From Flavobacterium aquidurense (GTDB taxonomy: Bacteria; Bacteroidota; Bacteroidia; Flavobacteriales; Flavobacteriaceae): DNA of 64,000 nt. Positions 1-7,963 of this stretch are shown piece after piece. The position numbers and the translations under genes are program-made. Within the stretch, counting starts at the first letter, position 1. Every line of letters starts with the position of its first letter. Where the stretch lies: assembly GCF_001404985.1 (NCBI RefSeq), contig NZ_JRLF01000014.1, positions 372,001 to 436,000 on the forward strand, written 5' to 3'. Under the pieces are notes generated by a model that worked only from the letters and a program-made list of their open reading frames with translations, searched no databases and was not told where the DNA came from.

Positions 1-1218
1 ACCATCTTTTCTGGTGGTAAAAAATGGCAGGAATACTTTATCCCTAATCTCGGTATCGATTCCTTTTCCGTTGTCTGAAATGATAATAAAAAAGCGATTA
101 TTTTCGGTGTAACTCGACAAGAACATTTTCTTTTCTGTCTTTTCTTTTAAGGCGTAAATACTATTTGTAATTAAATTAATAATCACTTGTTCCATTTGGC
201 TTTTATCAATTAAAATCGACCTTGAACTATTAATTTCGTTAACCAATTCTATATTCTCTGCTTTCAAAATTGGACTCATAATTCGCATGCAATCTTCAAA
301 AAGCATATTAATTGGCGTCATTTGTTTCGTTGGAGTTGGCAGCATGGCAAGTTTTCGATAATTTTCCACAAATACCTGCAAGTGATCACTTCGATTGATA
401 ATGGTCGAAATACTGCTTTTTATATCTTCAAAATCATCTTCTTCCAGTTGTTCCTGATCAACAATATGAAGCAGGTTTTGCGAAAGTGCCCGAATTGGCG
501 TTAGAGAATTCATTAATTCATGCGAAATAATCTTCATTAAGTTAATCCAGGCTTCTTTTTCCTTTTTCTCAATTACACGTTGAATACTATCCAGTAAAAT
601 AATATAATATTCTTTGTCGAAAGTCTTCGTACTGGAGGTTTGAAGTACAAAAGTCTGCAAATCCTTATCTTCAATTTTAATCGAAATTGCCGATTTTATT
701 TCAGCAAAACCTACATTCTCAATCTCACTGCAAAGCGATGGCAGATAATTTTTAAGATATGTCCAATGGCTCACTTTTGGCACTTTAAATAAATGAGAGA
801 AACAATCATTCATTAAAAAAATATTCCAATCGTCATTGTCTTTTTCAAGAATTAAAGTCGCAGTATCAATATTATTTAAAATCGACTGATAAATTTGTTC
901 CTTAGAGATTTGTTCTTGTTGCTGAACTTTCAGTTTATTATATAAAAGATGCAAATTCTTGAAATTTTCCTTTTTATATTCTTCTGGAAAATTGGTAGAA
1001 AAATCATTTTGTAATATCGAAAGCAATGTTTTATCATAAAACAAAGAATGATTTTTGATATAAAAATACATTTCAAACAACAATAGAAATATAAAAAAAC
1101 CAACTAAAATTGCATTGTAATAAAGCGTTTTATAAATCAAAAAAATGCAAAAGAAAAAGGGAATCATAATAAACAAAACCCTTATGAATAACGCATTATA
1201 TAACTTCCAGTTTTTCAT
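1..1218 (-). CDS. Sensor histidine kinase, NtrB/NtrY-like (3' end cut by window edge)
   Basis: The reading frame is open from an ATG at 1218 to the left edge (406 codons). Near the N terminus are two hydrophobic segments (roughly residues 10-30 and 32-52), so it is a membrane sensor. A central PAS-like region is followed by an H-box with the phospho-accepting histidine (ISHELMNSLTPI), an N-box (NLITNSIYAL) and the G1 box (SDNGKGID) of the HATPase domain. It follows the sigma-54 response regulator on the same strand, separated by a 191-bp spacer with a palindrome. This is the usual pairing of a Bacteroidota NtrB-like kinase with an NtrC-like regulator. It should autophosphorylate and pass phosphate to that regulator. 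The signal sensed is unknown. The divergent efflux genes are the likely output. Confidence 0.9.
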   Translation of the reverse strand, partial: MKNWKLYNALFIRVLFIMIPFFFCIFLIYKTLYYNAILVGFFIFLLLFEMYFYIKNHSLFYDKTLLSILQNDFSTNFPEEYKKENFKNLHLLYNKLKVQQQEQISKEQIYQSILNNIDTATLILEKDNDDWNIFLMNDCFSHLFKVPKVSHWTYLKNYLPSLCSEIENVGFAEIKSAISIKIEDKDLQTFVLQTSSTKTFDKEYYIILLDSIQRVIEKKEKEAWINLMKIISHELMNSLTPIRALSQNLLHIVDQEQLEEDDFEDIKSSISTIINRSDHLQVFVENYRKLAMLPTPTKQMTPINMLFEDCMRIMSPILKAENIELVNEINSSRSILIDKSQMEQVIINLITNSIYALKEKTEKKMFLSSYTENNRFFIIISDNGKGIDTEIRDKVFLPFFTTRKDG

Positions 1219-1270
1219 TATTTTATTTTTTATTGCTACAGATTAAAGGATTAAAATGATTCTTAAATTT

Positions 1271-1358
1271 GTTTCACGCAGATTTTAAAAAGATCGAAGC
1301 AGATAAATTAGATCAAAATAAAAATAATCTGCCTAAATCTGCAGCATCTGCGTGAAAC
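1271..1358. repeat. Palindromic intergenic element (GTTTCACGCAGAT arms)
   Basis: Thirteen-base arms GTTTCACGCAGAT (1271-1283) and ATCTGCGTGAAAC (1346-1358) are perfectly complementary. The interior also holds shorter AATCTGC/GCAGATT-type complementarity. It lies between the regulator and kinase genes. A related degenerate copy is at 22795-22890, so this is a dispersed repeat, not a gene-specific site. It could fold in the transcript and tune expression between regulator and kinase. Confidence 0.7.
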
Positions 1359-1409
1359 AAAAGAAATATTATTTTAACTTCTTAATTTGGAGCAAAAATA
1401 TTTTTTAGA

Positions 1410-2768
1410 TTATGAATTTTTTAAATCGTATTTCTCAATTCTTCTATACAACGCAGCTCTTGACAATCCTAGCTCTTCTGCCGTTTTACTGATGTTTCCG
1501 TTGTATTTGAAAAGTGTTTTTTCGATTGCACTTTTTTCCATTTCTGATAGCGGGTTTTCATCGTTTTCCTGAATTTCTTCGAAATCTAAAATATCCAGAT
1601 TTGTGACCGAAATAGTATTATTATCAGCCAAAATCAAAGCGCGTTCTATTTTGTTTTCCAATTCGCGAATGTTTCCTTTCCAGGGATATTTTTCTAAATA
1701 TGGCGCAACATTATCATCAAAATGCCATCCCGAAGCTTCGTGACCATGATTGTATTTTTGGGCAATCTTATCCAGGATAAAATGCGCCATTGGTACAATA
1801 TCATCTTTTCGTTCGCGTAATGATGGCAAATAAATTTCCATTGTATTGATGCGGTACAGCAAATCTTCGCGAAACGTTTTATTTTTTACCTCAGCTTTTA
1901 AATCACTGTTTGTTGCTGCAATAATACGCACGTTCAAAGGTCTGGGTTTACTTTCTCCTAAGCGCGTAACGGTTTTAGTTTGTAGAACATGTAATAATTT
2001 AGACTGTAAATGCAACGGAATATTCCCAATCTCGTCTAAAAAAACAGTTCCGTTTTGCGCGGTTTCAAATCTTCCGGGCGTATCTGTTTTTGCATCAGTA
2101 AAAGCACCTTTTGCATAACCAAAAAGTTCACTTTCGAATAAATTATCACTCAAAGAACCTAGATCAACATGCACAAAAGGCTGTTCTTTTCGCTCTGAGT
2201 TTAAATGAATAAATTCTGCAAATACATATTTTCCTGTTCCGTTTTCGCCCAAAATCAATACATTAGCATCTGTTTTGGCAACTCTTTCTGCAATAGAATA
2301 GGCTTGTTTTATTTTAGGCGAATTGCCGGTAAAATAGCTTTTTTCCGTTTTTTGTTCTACAACCTTTTTGCTGTTCTTTCTGCTTTCGGCCACAGCCTTA
2401 TCAATAGTTTCTATTAACTTTTCGTTGTGCCAGGGTTTCAAAACATAATCAAAAGCACCAATTTTTATTCCTTCAACGGCGGTATCAATTTTTCCAAAAG
2501 CTGTCATTAAAATCACAACCGTTTGTGGCGAAAGTGTTTTGATTTCTTTAAGCCAATGAATGCCTTCCCGCCCATCTTCAAAACCAATTCTATAATTCAT
2601 GTCTAGCAAAACCACATTTATTTCATTTTCACTTAAAATAGAAATGATTTTTTTAGGGCTATTTGCCGTAAAAATGTTTTCGAAATGTTTTTTCAGGATC
2701 ATTTTTGCCGAAAAAAGAATTTCTTCCTGATCGTCAACGATTAATATTTGGGCTTGCTTTTTTCGCAT
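1410..2768 (-). CDS. Sigma-54-dependent response regulator, NtrC family
   Basis: The 452-residue protein has the three NtrC domains in order. The receiver (about 1-125) has acidic pair D12/D13, phospho-acceptor D56 and K111. The AAA+ domain (about 145-380) has Walker A GENGTGK at 174-180, the sigma-54 contact loop GAFTDA at 221-226 and Walker B FLDEIGN at 243-249. A Fis-type helix-turn-helix closes it (ISKTAEELGLSRAALYRRI). It should activate RpoN promoters when phosphorylated by the adjoining kinase. It is divergent from the efflux adaptor at 2927. The spacer has a dyad at 2785-2814 and a sigma-54-like promoter at 2882, so this efflux operon is the probable target. The loop has GAFTDA instead of GAFTGA. 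Confidence 0.93.
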   Translation of the reverse strand: MRKKQAQILIVDDQEEILFSAKMILKKHFENIFTANSPKKIISILSENEINVVLLDMNYRIGFEDGREGIHWLKEIKTLSPQTVVILMTAFGKIDTAVEGIKIGAFDYVLKPWHNEKLIETIDKAVAESRKNSKKVVEQKTEKSYFTGNSPKIKQAYSIAERVAKTDANVLILGENGTGKYVFAEFIHLNSERKEQPFVHVDLGSLSDNLFESELFGYAKGAFTDAKTDTPGRFETAQNGTVFLDEIGNIPLHLQSKLLHVLQTKTVTRLGESKPRPLNVRIIAATNSDLKAEVKNKTFREDLLYRINTMEIYLPSLRERKDDIVPMAHFILDKIAQKYNHGHEASGWHFDDNVAPYLEKYPWKGNIRELENKIERALILADNNTISVTNLDILDFEEIQENDENPLSEMEKSAIEKTLFKYNGNISKTAEELGLSRAALYRRIEKYDLKNS

Positions 2769-2784
2769 GGTTTATTTTATTGTG

Positions 2785-2814
2785 CGATAATGAACGATCA
2801 ACTGTTCATTATCG
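2785..2814. promoter_or_regulatory. Dyad, candidate enhancer for the NtrC-like regulator
   Basis: Arms CGATAATGAAC (2785-2795) and GTTCATTATCG (2804-2814) form a perfect 11-bp dyad with an 8-bp spacer, flanked by GTG on the left and CAC on the right. Its centre is about 85 bp upstream of the -24 element of the candidate sigma-54 promoter, a usual enhancer distance. It is close to the regulator's own start, so it may also mediate autoregulation. Function is inferred from position and symmetry. Confidence 0.6.
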
Positions 2815-2881
2815 AACACTCCTTTTTTGAGTGGTTTTTAAAGCTTCTTTAAAATCAATACTTTACAAATAATAATTTTTA

Positions 2882-2896
2882 TGGCATAGTATTTAC
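2882..2896 (+). promoter_or_regulatory. Candidate sigma-54 (-24/-12) promoter of the efflux operon
   Basis: The sequence TGGCATAGTATTTAC aligns with the TGGCAC-N5-TTGC consensus. The -24 GG is intact at 2883-2884, the spacing is correct and the -12 element reads TTAC (one mismatch). It lies about 30 bp before the ATG at 2927, next to a gene for a sigma-54 activator. The imperfect -12 keeps confidence moderate. Confidence 0.5.
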
Positions 2897-2926
2897 CTAT
2901 TGGTAATCAGTAAATTATTAAAAAAA

Positions 2927-4174
2927 ATGGACAAAGTAATTCCTCGTAAAAATAGAAAATTTAGATATCTCACAATAGCAATTGGAGTTTTTTTAGTTTT
3001 GGCAACAATCATATTTTTTTCGTTTAACACTAAAAGAAGCTTAAATGTAAAAGCAGAAGATTTAAGTATTCAGAAAGTTGAAAAAGCCTTTTTTGAAGAT
3101 TTTGTTGTTTTTCAGGCAAAAGTAGAACCTTTGAATGTGATGCTTGTAAATGTTACTGAAGGAGGATCTGTAAAAGAGATTTTTGTCGAAAATGGAGCCA
3201 TGGTTACTAAAGGTCAATCGCTGGCACGTTTATACAACCCAAATACTGAACTTAATTACCTGACTCAGGAAACGGCGATTATCGAACAAATTAACAATTT
3301 GAATACAGGAAAACTGAACATTAGAAATCAGGAACTAAATCTAAACAAAGATTTGGTTTTGATCGAGCATGATTATAATGATGCCAAAAGATTATACGAC
3401 ATGAATGCCCGATTATATGAAAAAGAGGTGATTTCTAAAAATGACTGGAATACGTTTAAAGAAAGTCTTCGTTTTCAGGAAGAACGAAAAAGAACGATTC
3501 AGCAAAGTATTCAAAAAGAAAAACAAACGAATCAGATTCAGATTTCGCAAATCAACCACTCGATTCAAACCATGGAAAAAAGTCTGGATATTTTGAGAAA
3601 CAATAAAAAGAACTTTTTAATTATTGCTCCTGAATCCGGTCGATTGACTTCGTTCCAGCCTGTTTTAGGAAAAACGTTTCAGGCTGGTGAAAGCATCGGG
3701 AAAATAGATTCTAAACAAGGCTATAAATTAACTGCTGAAGTCGATGAATTTTATCTCGAAAAAGTGCGTGAAGGTTTAAAAGGACAGGTAGAATTTAAAG
3801 GGAAAAATCTGGAAGTTCTGGTTACCAAAGTAATTCCGGAAGTAAAAGGCGGCCATTTTATAGTAGAACTGGCTTTTACCTCTAAAGAAAATATCGTTTT
3901 GCAAGACGGACTTAGTTTTGGTGTGAAACTAATTTTATCAGAGAAAAACAAAACTCTTGTCATTCAAAAAGGAAGTTTTAATCAGGAAACCGCAGGAAAA
4001 TGGATCTTTGTGGTAAAAGGAAATAAAGCCGAAAGAAGAAATATAAAATTAGGAAGAGAAAATCCTTCGTATTATGAAGTTCTTGGAGGATTAAAAGAAG
4101 GCGAATCAGTAGTTATATCCTCTTATTCTGATTATAAAGATATTGAGGAGTTATCGATTAGTAGTTCGCAGTAA
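2927..4174 (+). CDS. Efflux transporter periplasmic adaptor (HlyD/MacA family)
   Basis: This 415-residue membrane-fusion protein has one N-terminal transmembrane anchor (about residues 13-35). A biotinyl-lipoyl half (VTEGGSVKEIFVENGAMVTKGQ), a long Gln/Glu/Lys-rich coiled-coil hairpin, the second lipoyl half and a beta-barrel follow. It should bridge the inner-membrane ABC transporter below and an outer-membrane channel. The frame also opens at a TTG at 2900, but the ATG at 2927 is better: the TTG lies right after the candidate sigma-54 -12 element, inside the promoter, while the ATG is preceded by an A-rich stretch. It is the first gene of the efflux unit. No TolC-like gene is in the window. 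Confidence 0.88.
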   Translation: MDKVIPRKNRKFRYLTIAIGVFLVLATIIFFSFNTKRSLNVKAEDLSIQKVEKAFFEDFVVFQAKVEPLNVMLVNVTEGGSVKEIFVENGAMVTKGQSLARLYNPNTELNYLTQETAIIEQINNLNTGKLNIRNQELNLNKDLVLIEHDYNDAKRLYDMNARLYEKEVISKNDWNTFKESLRFQEERKRTIQQSIQKEKQTNQIQISQINHSIQTMEKSLDILRNNKKNFLIIAPESGRLTSFQPVLGKTFQAGESIGKIDSKQGYKLTAEVDEFYLEKVREGLKGQVEFKGKNLEVLVTKVIPEVKGGHFIVELAFTSKENIVLQDGLSFGVKLILSEKNKTLVIQKGSFNQETAGKWIFVVKGNKAERRNIKLGRENPSYYEVLGGLKEGESVVISSYSDYKDIEELSISSSQ

Positions 4175-4287
4175 ACAGTTCTCAGGCTCAGTTTACATTT
4201 TACAACTAACATTTTACAATTCATAATTAACAGCGTTTCAATCATCAATCAAAAAATAGAATTAACAACAACTATAATTTTAAAACT

Positions 4288-4995
4288 ATGATAACAATTC
4301 AAAATTTAACCAAAGTTTTTAGAACAGAAGAAGTAGAAACTTCAGCTTTAAGCGGAATCTCTGTAGAAATTAAAAAAGGAGATTTCCTGACTATTATGGG
4401 ACCTTCTGGCTGTGGTAAATCGACTTTATTAAATATCATTGGGCTTCTTGACAGCGCGAGCGGCGGAAGCTACAAACTATTAGATCAGGAAATGGTTGGC
4501 TTAAAAGAAAAAGGGAGAGCAGCTGTTCGTAAAGAAAACATTGGTTTTATTTTTCAGAATTTCAATTTGATTGATGAGCTTTCGGTTTATGATAATATAG
4601 AATTGCCTTTGCTTTATAATAATGTAAAAGCATCTGAAAGAAAACAAAAAATTGAGGCAATTGCCGAGAAACTAAATATCTCACACCGATTAAAACATTA
4701 TCCGCAACAGCTTTCAGGCGGACAACAACAAAGGGTTGCCGTTGCAAGAGCTTTGGTAAACGATCCAAAAATTATCCTTGCTGATGAGCCTACGGGAAAT
4801 TTAGATAGTAAAAATGGGAATGAGGTTATGGAACTTTTAACTGATCTACATGCTAAAGGCGCTACTATACTGATGGTTACACACTCTGATTATGATGCTT
4901 CGTTCTCGCAAAGAACAATACACATGAAAGATGGTGTTATATTTTCTGAAAAATTAAATCAGAGAAATGTTGATGTTTTTATGGACGCTAAATAA
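4288..4995 (+). CDS. ABC transporter ATPase, MacB/LolD type
   Basis: The 235-residue nucleotide-binding subunit has Walker A GPSGCGKS (38-45), Q-loop (IFQNFN), signature LSGGQ (142-146), Walker B with catalytic Glu (IILADEP, 162-168), D-loop NLDS and H-loop H199. Sequence and length match the LolD/MacB/FtsE-like group that powers mechanotransmission transporters and not channel-type importers. It lies 113 bp after the adaptor and before an FtsX-domain permease, completing a MacAB-like unit. The substrate is unknown: antimicrobial peptide, lipid or siderophore export are all possible. Confidence 0.93.
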   Translation: MITIQNLTKVFRTEEVETSALSGISVEIKKGDFLTIMGPSGCGKSTLLNIIGLLDSASGGSYKLLDQEMVGLKEKGRAAVRKENIGFIFQNFNLIDELSVYDNIELPLLYNNVKASERKQKIEAIAEKLNISHRLKHYPQQLSGGQQQRVAVARALVNDPKIILADEPTGNLDSKNGNEVMELLTDLHAKGATILMVTHSDYDASFSQRTIHMKDGVIFSEKLNQRNVDVFMDAK

Positions 4996-5002
4996 TACGA
5001 AA

Positions 5003-5074
5003 ATGATAAAGTTTATTGTAACAGCATTCATCGTCCTGATGGGATTTGTATGCAAAATATTAGCTATGATTTAA
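5003..5074 (+). CDS. Possible 23-residue hydrophobic peptide
   Basis: An ATG-started frame of 23 codons sits in the 146-bp gap between ATPase and permease. It encodes a single hydrophobic segment with the middle read FIVLMGFVCKILAMI. Its size and position would fit a small membrane peptide of the transporter. It is short enough to arise by chance, and no ribosome-binding signal decides the matter. Confidence 0.25.
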   Translation: MIKFIVTAFIVLMGFVCKILAMI

Positions 5075-5141
5075 AAATAAATGGTTCTTAAAAAAACTAT
5101 TGATTATCCAAAACGACTATAATAACTATAAAAAATAAAGC

Positions 5142-7568
5142 ATGATTTTTAACTGGTTTAAAATATTTATATATCATTTAAAGCAAAACAAATTGTTTTC
5201 GTTTTTGAATGTCATGGGATTAAGCATTGGAATTGCCGGTGTCATTTTCGCAATTTTATATTGGAATAATGAAAACTCGTATGATCAATGGAATCCTGAA
5301 AAAGAAAACGTATATGAAGTTCTGAATAAATTTGGAAATGCCGATTTATGGAACTCAAGTCCGGTACCTTTTGGTTTAACCTGTAAAGCAACCATTCCTG
5401 AGATTGAATCTATAACTTTTTGTACTGGCTGGTATAATGAAGATGTAATAAAATATCAAAATCAAAAATGGATTGGCAAAAAAATTATCCTCGCAGATTA
5501 TGACTTCTTTGATTCTTTTCCGTTTCCAATTCTAAAAGGAGCTAAAAAAGACATCTTAAAAGAAAAAAACAGTGTTGCTATTTCTGATGAAACTGCAAAA
5601 TTAATTTTTAAAAATGAAGATCCTATTGGCAAAATTATTACAAAGGACAATAAACCTTATGTTGTAAAATCAGTTTATAAAATCATGAGACCTTCATCTG
5701 TAGAACCAAATTATGTTTTTGGAGGTTTGATCAGAGAGGACGACATTAAAAATTGGGGCAACTTCAGTTACACCTTGATAATTAAAACCAAAAAAGGAGC
5801 CAATATCGAGACGGTTTTAAAGAAGATGCAACACGTAAATTTTGTTAATAGAATTGTAAAAGAAGCTAAAAAAGAAGGCGTAACACCAGAACAATTTATC
5901 AAAGAAAATGGCAACATTATAGTTGTTCTCGACCAATTGGCCACAGCACGTTTACATGGTACAAAATCGCCTAACGGAGATAATTTTCCTGAAGGAAGAG
6001 GCAATTTACAACTGCTTTATATTATGGTAGGCTTGTCTATTTTGATTCTTACATTGTCTTTAGTAAATTATATTAATCTCGCAACTGCCTCGGCAATAAA
6101 ACGTGCCAAAGAAGTGGGAGTTCGCAAAATTGTTGGCGCCAGCAAAAAGCAAATCATTGCTCAATTTATATTTGAAACTGCCATTATTGTGGTTTTGGCG
6201 ATTATTTGTGCGCTGGCAATTGTAGAGCTGTCACTGCCTTATTACAATAATTTTTTGAATAAGTCACTCACAATGAATGGTAGCGAATTTTACCTGCAGC
6301 TTATTTTTATATTTGGATTAGTAATCATTCTTGCAGGTATTTTTCCAGCCATTTATATTTCAAATTTTGAAACACTAAAAGTTTTGAAAGGCAATTTCTC
6401 CAGAAGTAAAAGCGGAATTTGGGTTCGAAATTCAATGTTGATTTTTCAGTTTGGTATTGCCGCTTTTTTTATCATTGGTGCCTTAATTGTAAACTCGCAG
6501 GTTTCTTATATGATGAATAAGGAACTTGGTTTTAGCGGGTCTCAGGTAATTCGTGTTCCGTTTAGATATACTGACCAAGCTAAAAAAGGACAAAAATACA
6601 CGACGACAAAACAGGAAATTCTTAAATTTTCAGGTGTAGAGAATGTATCTACATTTACAGGTTCTTTTGGATACGGCAGCAGTTCAAGTTCTGGTTTTTC
6701 ATATAATGGCATTTTTGTGCAGCCCAGAAACATCGAAATGGATTACGGCTTTCTGGATATGATGAAAATTAAGATTGTTGAAGGACGGGATTTATCACCA
6801 AAATTTGCCTCAGACACTATAAGTAACTGGCTAATTAACGAAACTCTCGCTAAAGATTTAGGACTTAAAAACCCTATAAATACCATATTAACCTCTGGCT
6901 GGGGAAGCGATAAAGGAGTTATGAAGTTTAAGGTGGTTGGAGTTGTAAAAGACTTTCACATAACAGGACTCCAAAGTAAAGTTCCTCCAATGATTTTTGT
7001 AACTATGAAAACTTTAAAATGGAATAATTTTGAAAACGTTTACATAAAAGTTTCGCCTAATAACCTGACCGAAACTTTAGCAAAATTAAAATCTTATTGG
7101 GAGAAAAATGTCAATCCAGATTATCCTTTTGATTATGAATTTATCAATAAAGGATTTGCCAAAACTTATGAAGAACAAATCAAACAGAAAGATTTATTTT
7201 TTATTTTAAATCTTGTGGTTATTATTATTGCTGTTTTCGGATTATTTGCTTTGGCTTCATTTTCGATGGAAAGAAGATTGAAAGAAATCGCCATTAGAAA
7301 AACATTAGGCGCAGAAACAGATGTTTTACTAAAAGAATTATCTAAACAATACGTAGGTTTTTGTTTAATTGGTTTTATAATTGGCATTATTCCGGCTTAT
7401 ATTTTATTAGAAAAATGGCTGGATAATTTTGCTTTCAGAATTGGAATTTCATTTATTCCGTTTAGTATCGCACTGATTTCTTTGTTGTTTTTGACATTAC
7501 TAATTGTTCTGACAAAAGCGTATCAGGTCACCAAAATCGATGTGCTGAAATATTTAAAATACGAATAA
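5142..7568 (+). CDS. ABC transporter permease, MacB-like with two FtsX domains
   Basis: The 808-residue protein starts with an N-terminal transmembrane helix (about 18-42) and a MacB-type periplasmic domain. A block of helices around 290-430 contains the conserved RAKEVGVRKIVGASK stretch. A second periplasmic domain (about 450-680) and a C-terminal FtsX block follow, with the paralogous ERRLKEIAIRKTLGAE stretch. The internal duplication is the double-length permease typical of Bacteroidota, which works with a separate ATPase. It closes the adaptor-ATPase-permease unit and is followed by a terminator. Substrate unknown. Confidence 0.9.
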   Translation: MIFNWFKIFIYHLKQNKLFSFLNVMGLSIGIAGVIFAILYWNNENSYDQWNPEKENVYEVLNKFGNADLWNSSPVPFGLTCKATIPEIESITFCTGWYNEDVIKYQNQKWIGKKIILADYDFFDSFPFPILKGAKKDILKEKNSVAISDETAKLIFKNEDPIGKIITKDNKPYVVKSVYKIMRPSSVEPNYVFGGLIREDDIKNWGNFSYTLIIKTKKGANIETVLKKMQHVNFVNRIVKEAKKEGVTPEQFIKENGNIIVVLDQLATARLHGTKSPNGDNFPEGRGNLQLLYIMVGLSILILTLSLVNYINLATASAIKRAKEVGVRKIVGASKKQIIAQFIFETAIIVVLAIICALAIVELSLPYYNNFLNKSLTMNGSEFYLQLIFIFGLVIILAGIFPAIYISNFETLKVLKGNFSRSKSGIWVRNSMLIFQFGIAAFFIIGALIVNSQVSYMMNKELGFSGSQVIRVPFRYTDQAKKGQKYTTTKQEILKFSGVENVSTFTGSFGYGSSSSSGFSYNGIFVQPRNIEMDYGFLDMMKIKIVEGRDLSPKFASDTISNWLINETLAKDLGLKNPINTILTSGWGSDKGVMKFKVVGVVKDFHITGLQSKVPPMIFVTMKTLKWNNFENVYIKVSPNNLTETLAKLKSYWEKNVNPDYPFDYEFINKGFAKTYEEQIKQKDLFFILNLVVIIIAVFGLFALASFSMERRLKEIAIRKTLGAETDVLLKELSKQYVGFCLIGFIIGIIPAYILLEKWLDNFAFRIGISFIPFSIALISLLFLTLLIVLTKAYQVTKIDVLKYLKYE

Positions 7569-7592
7569 ACTTGTAGACCATTTTTTAAGAAA

Positions 7593-7629
7593 CCCGACAG
7601 ATTTATCCATTTGTCGGCTTTCTTTTTAT
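7593..7629. terminator. Rho-independent terminator
   Basis: Stem CCGACA (7594-7599) pairs with TGTCGG (7612-7617), followed by a T-rich run on the plus strand. It closes the efflux operon. On the minus strand it would also end the short frame at 7630-7785. Confidence 0.75.
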
Positions 7630-7785
7630 TTACTTCACAACAAAAGCATCTGAATACAATAATTTATACAATTGCACATCTCTGTCATAAACATCAGGAT
7701 AAAAACCTATTTCTCTATTATCGCTTATTTTAAGCGGTAAAAATGTTTTAAATAGAGAATTATAAAATAAAAATTTCAATATCAT
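7630..7785 (-). pseudogene. Short ORF or 3' remnant of a lost gene
   Basis: A 51-codon frame (ATG at 7785) ends next to the terminator. Its last 30 residues (DNREIGFYPDVYDRDVQL and on) have a protein-like composition, unlike the AT-rich N-terminal part, which reads as translated non-coding DNA. It may be the surviving C-terminal end of a deleted gene. I do not recognise a family. The rest of the spacer to 7863 holds nothing clear. Confidence 0.3.
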
Positions 7786-7863
7786 TTTAGATTTAGAATG
7801 CGAAGACAAACAATGTCAATCGTTTTGAGTAATCTCAATATCAATAAATACGATTTAAAAGGG

Positions 7864-7893
7864 TTTGAATCCGAACATAATCTGTTATCTTTG
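7864..7893 (+). promoter_or_regulatory. Promoter of mrp (Bacteroidota type)
   Basis: TTTG (7864-7867), an 18-bp spacer and TATCTTTG (7886-7893) match the primary sigma pattern of the phylum (TTG, about 19 bp, TAnnTTTG). Transcription would begin near 7900, about 65 nt before the ATG. Confidence 0.75.
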
Positions 7894-7963
7894 TAGTCTG
7901 AAATCAGTTTAAATAAACACAATGCTTAAATCGATTTCTTTCAATAGAAAACAGTAGATTAAA

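Noticed and set aside
2900..2926. TTG start of the efflux adaptor
   Set aside because: It lies directly after the candidate sigma-54 -12 element, inside the promoter, and the ATG at 2927 fits the family better.
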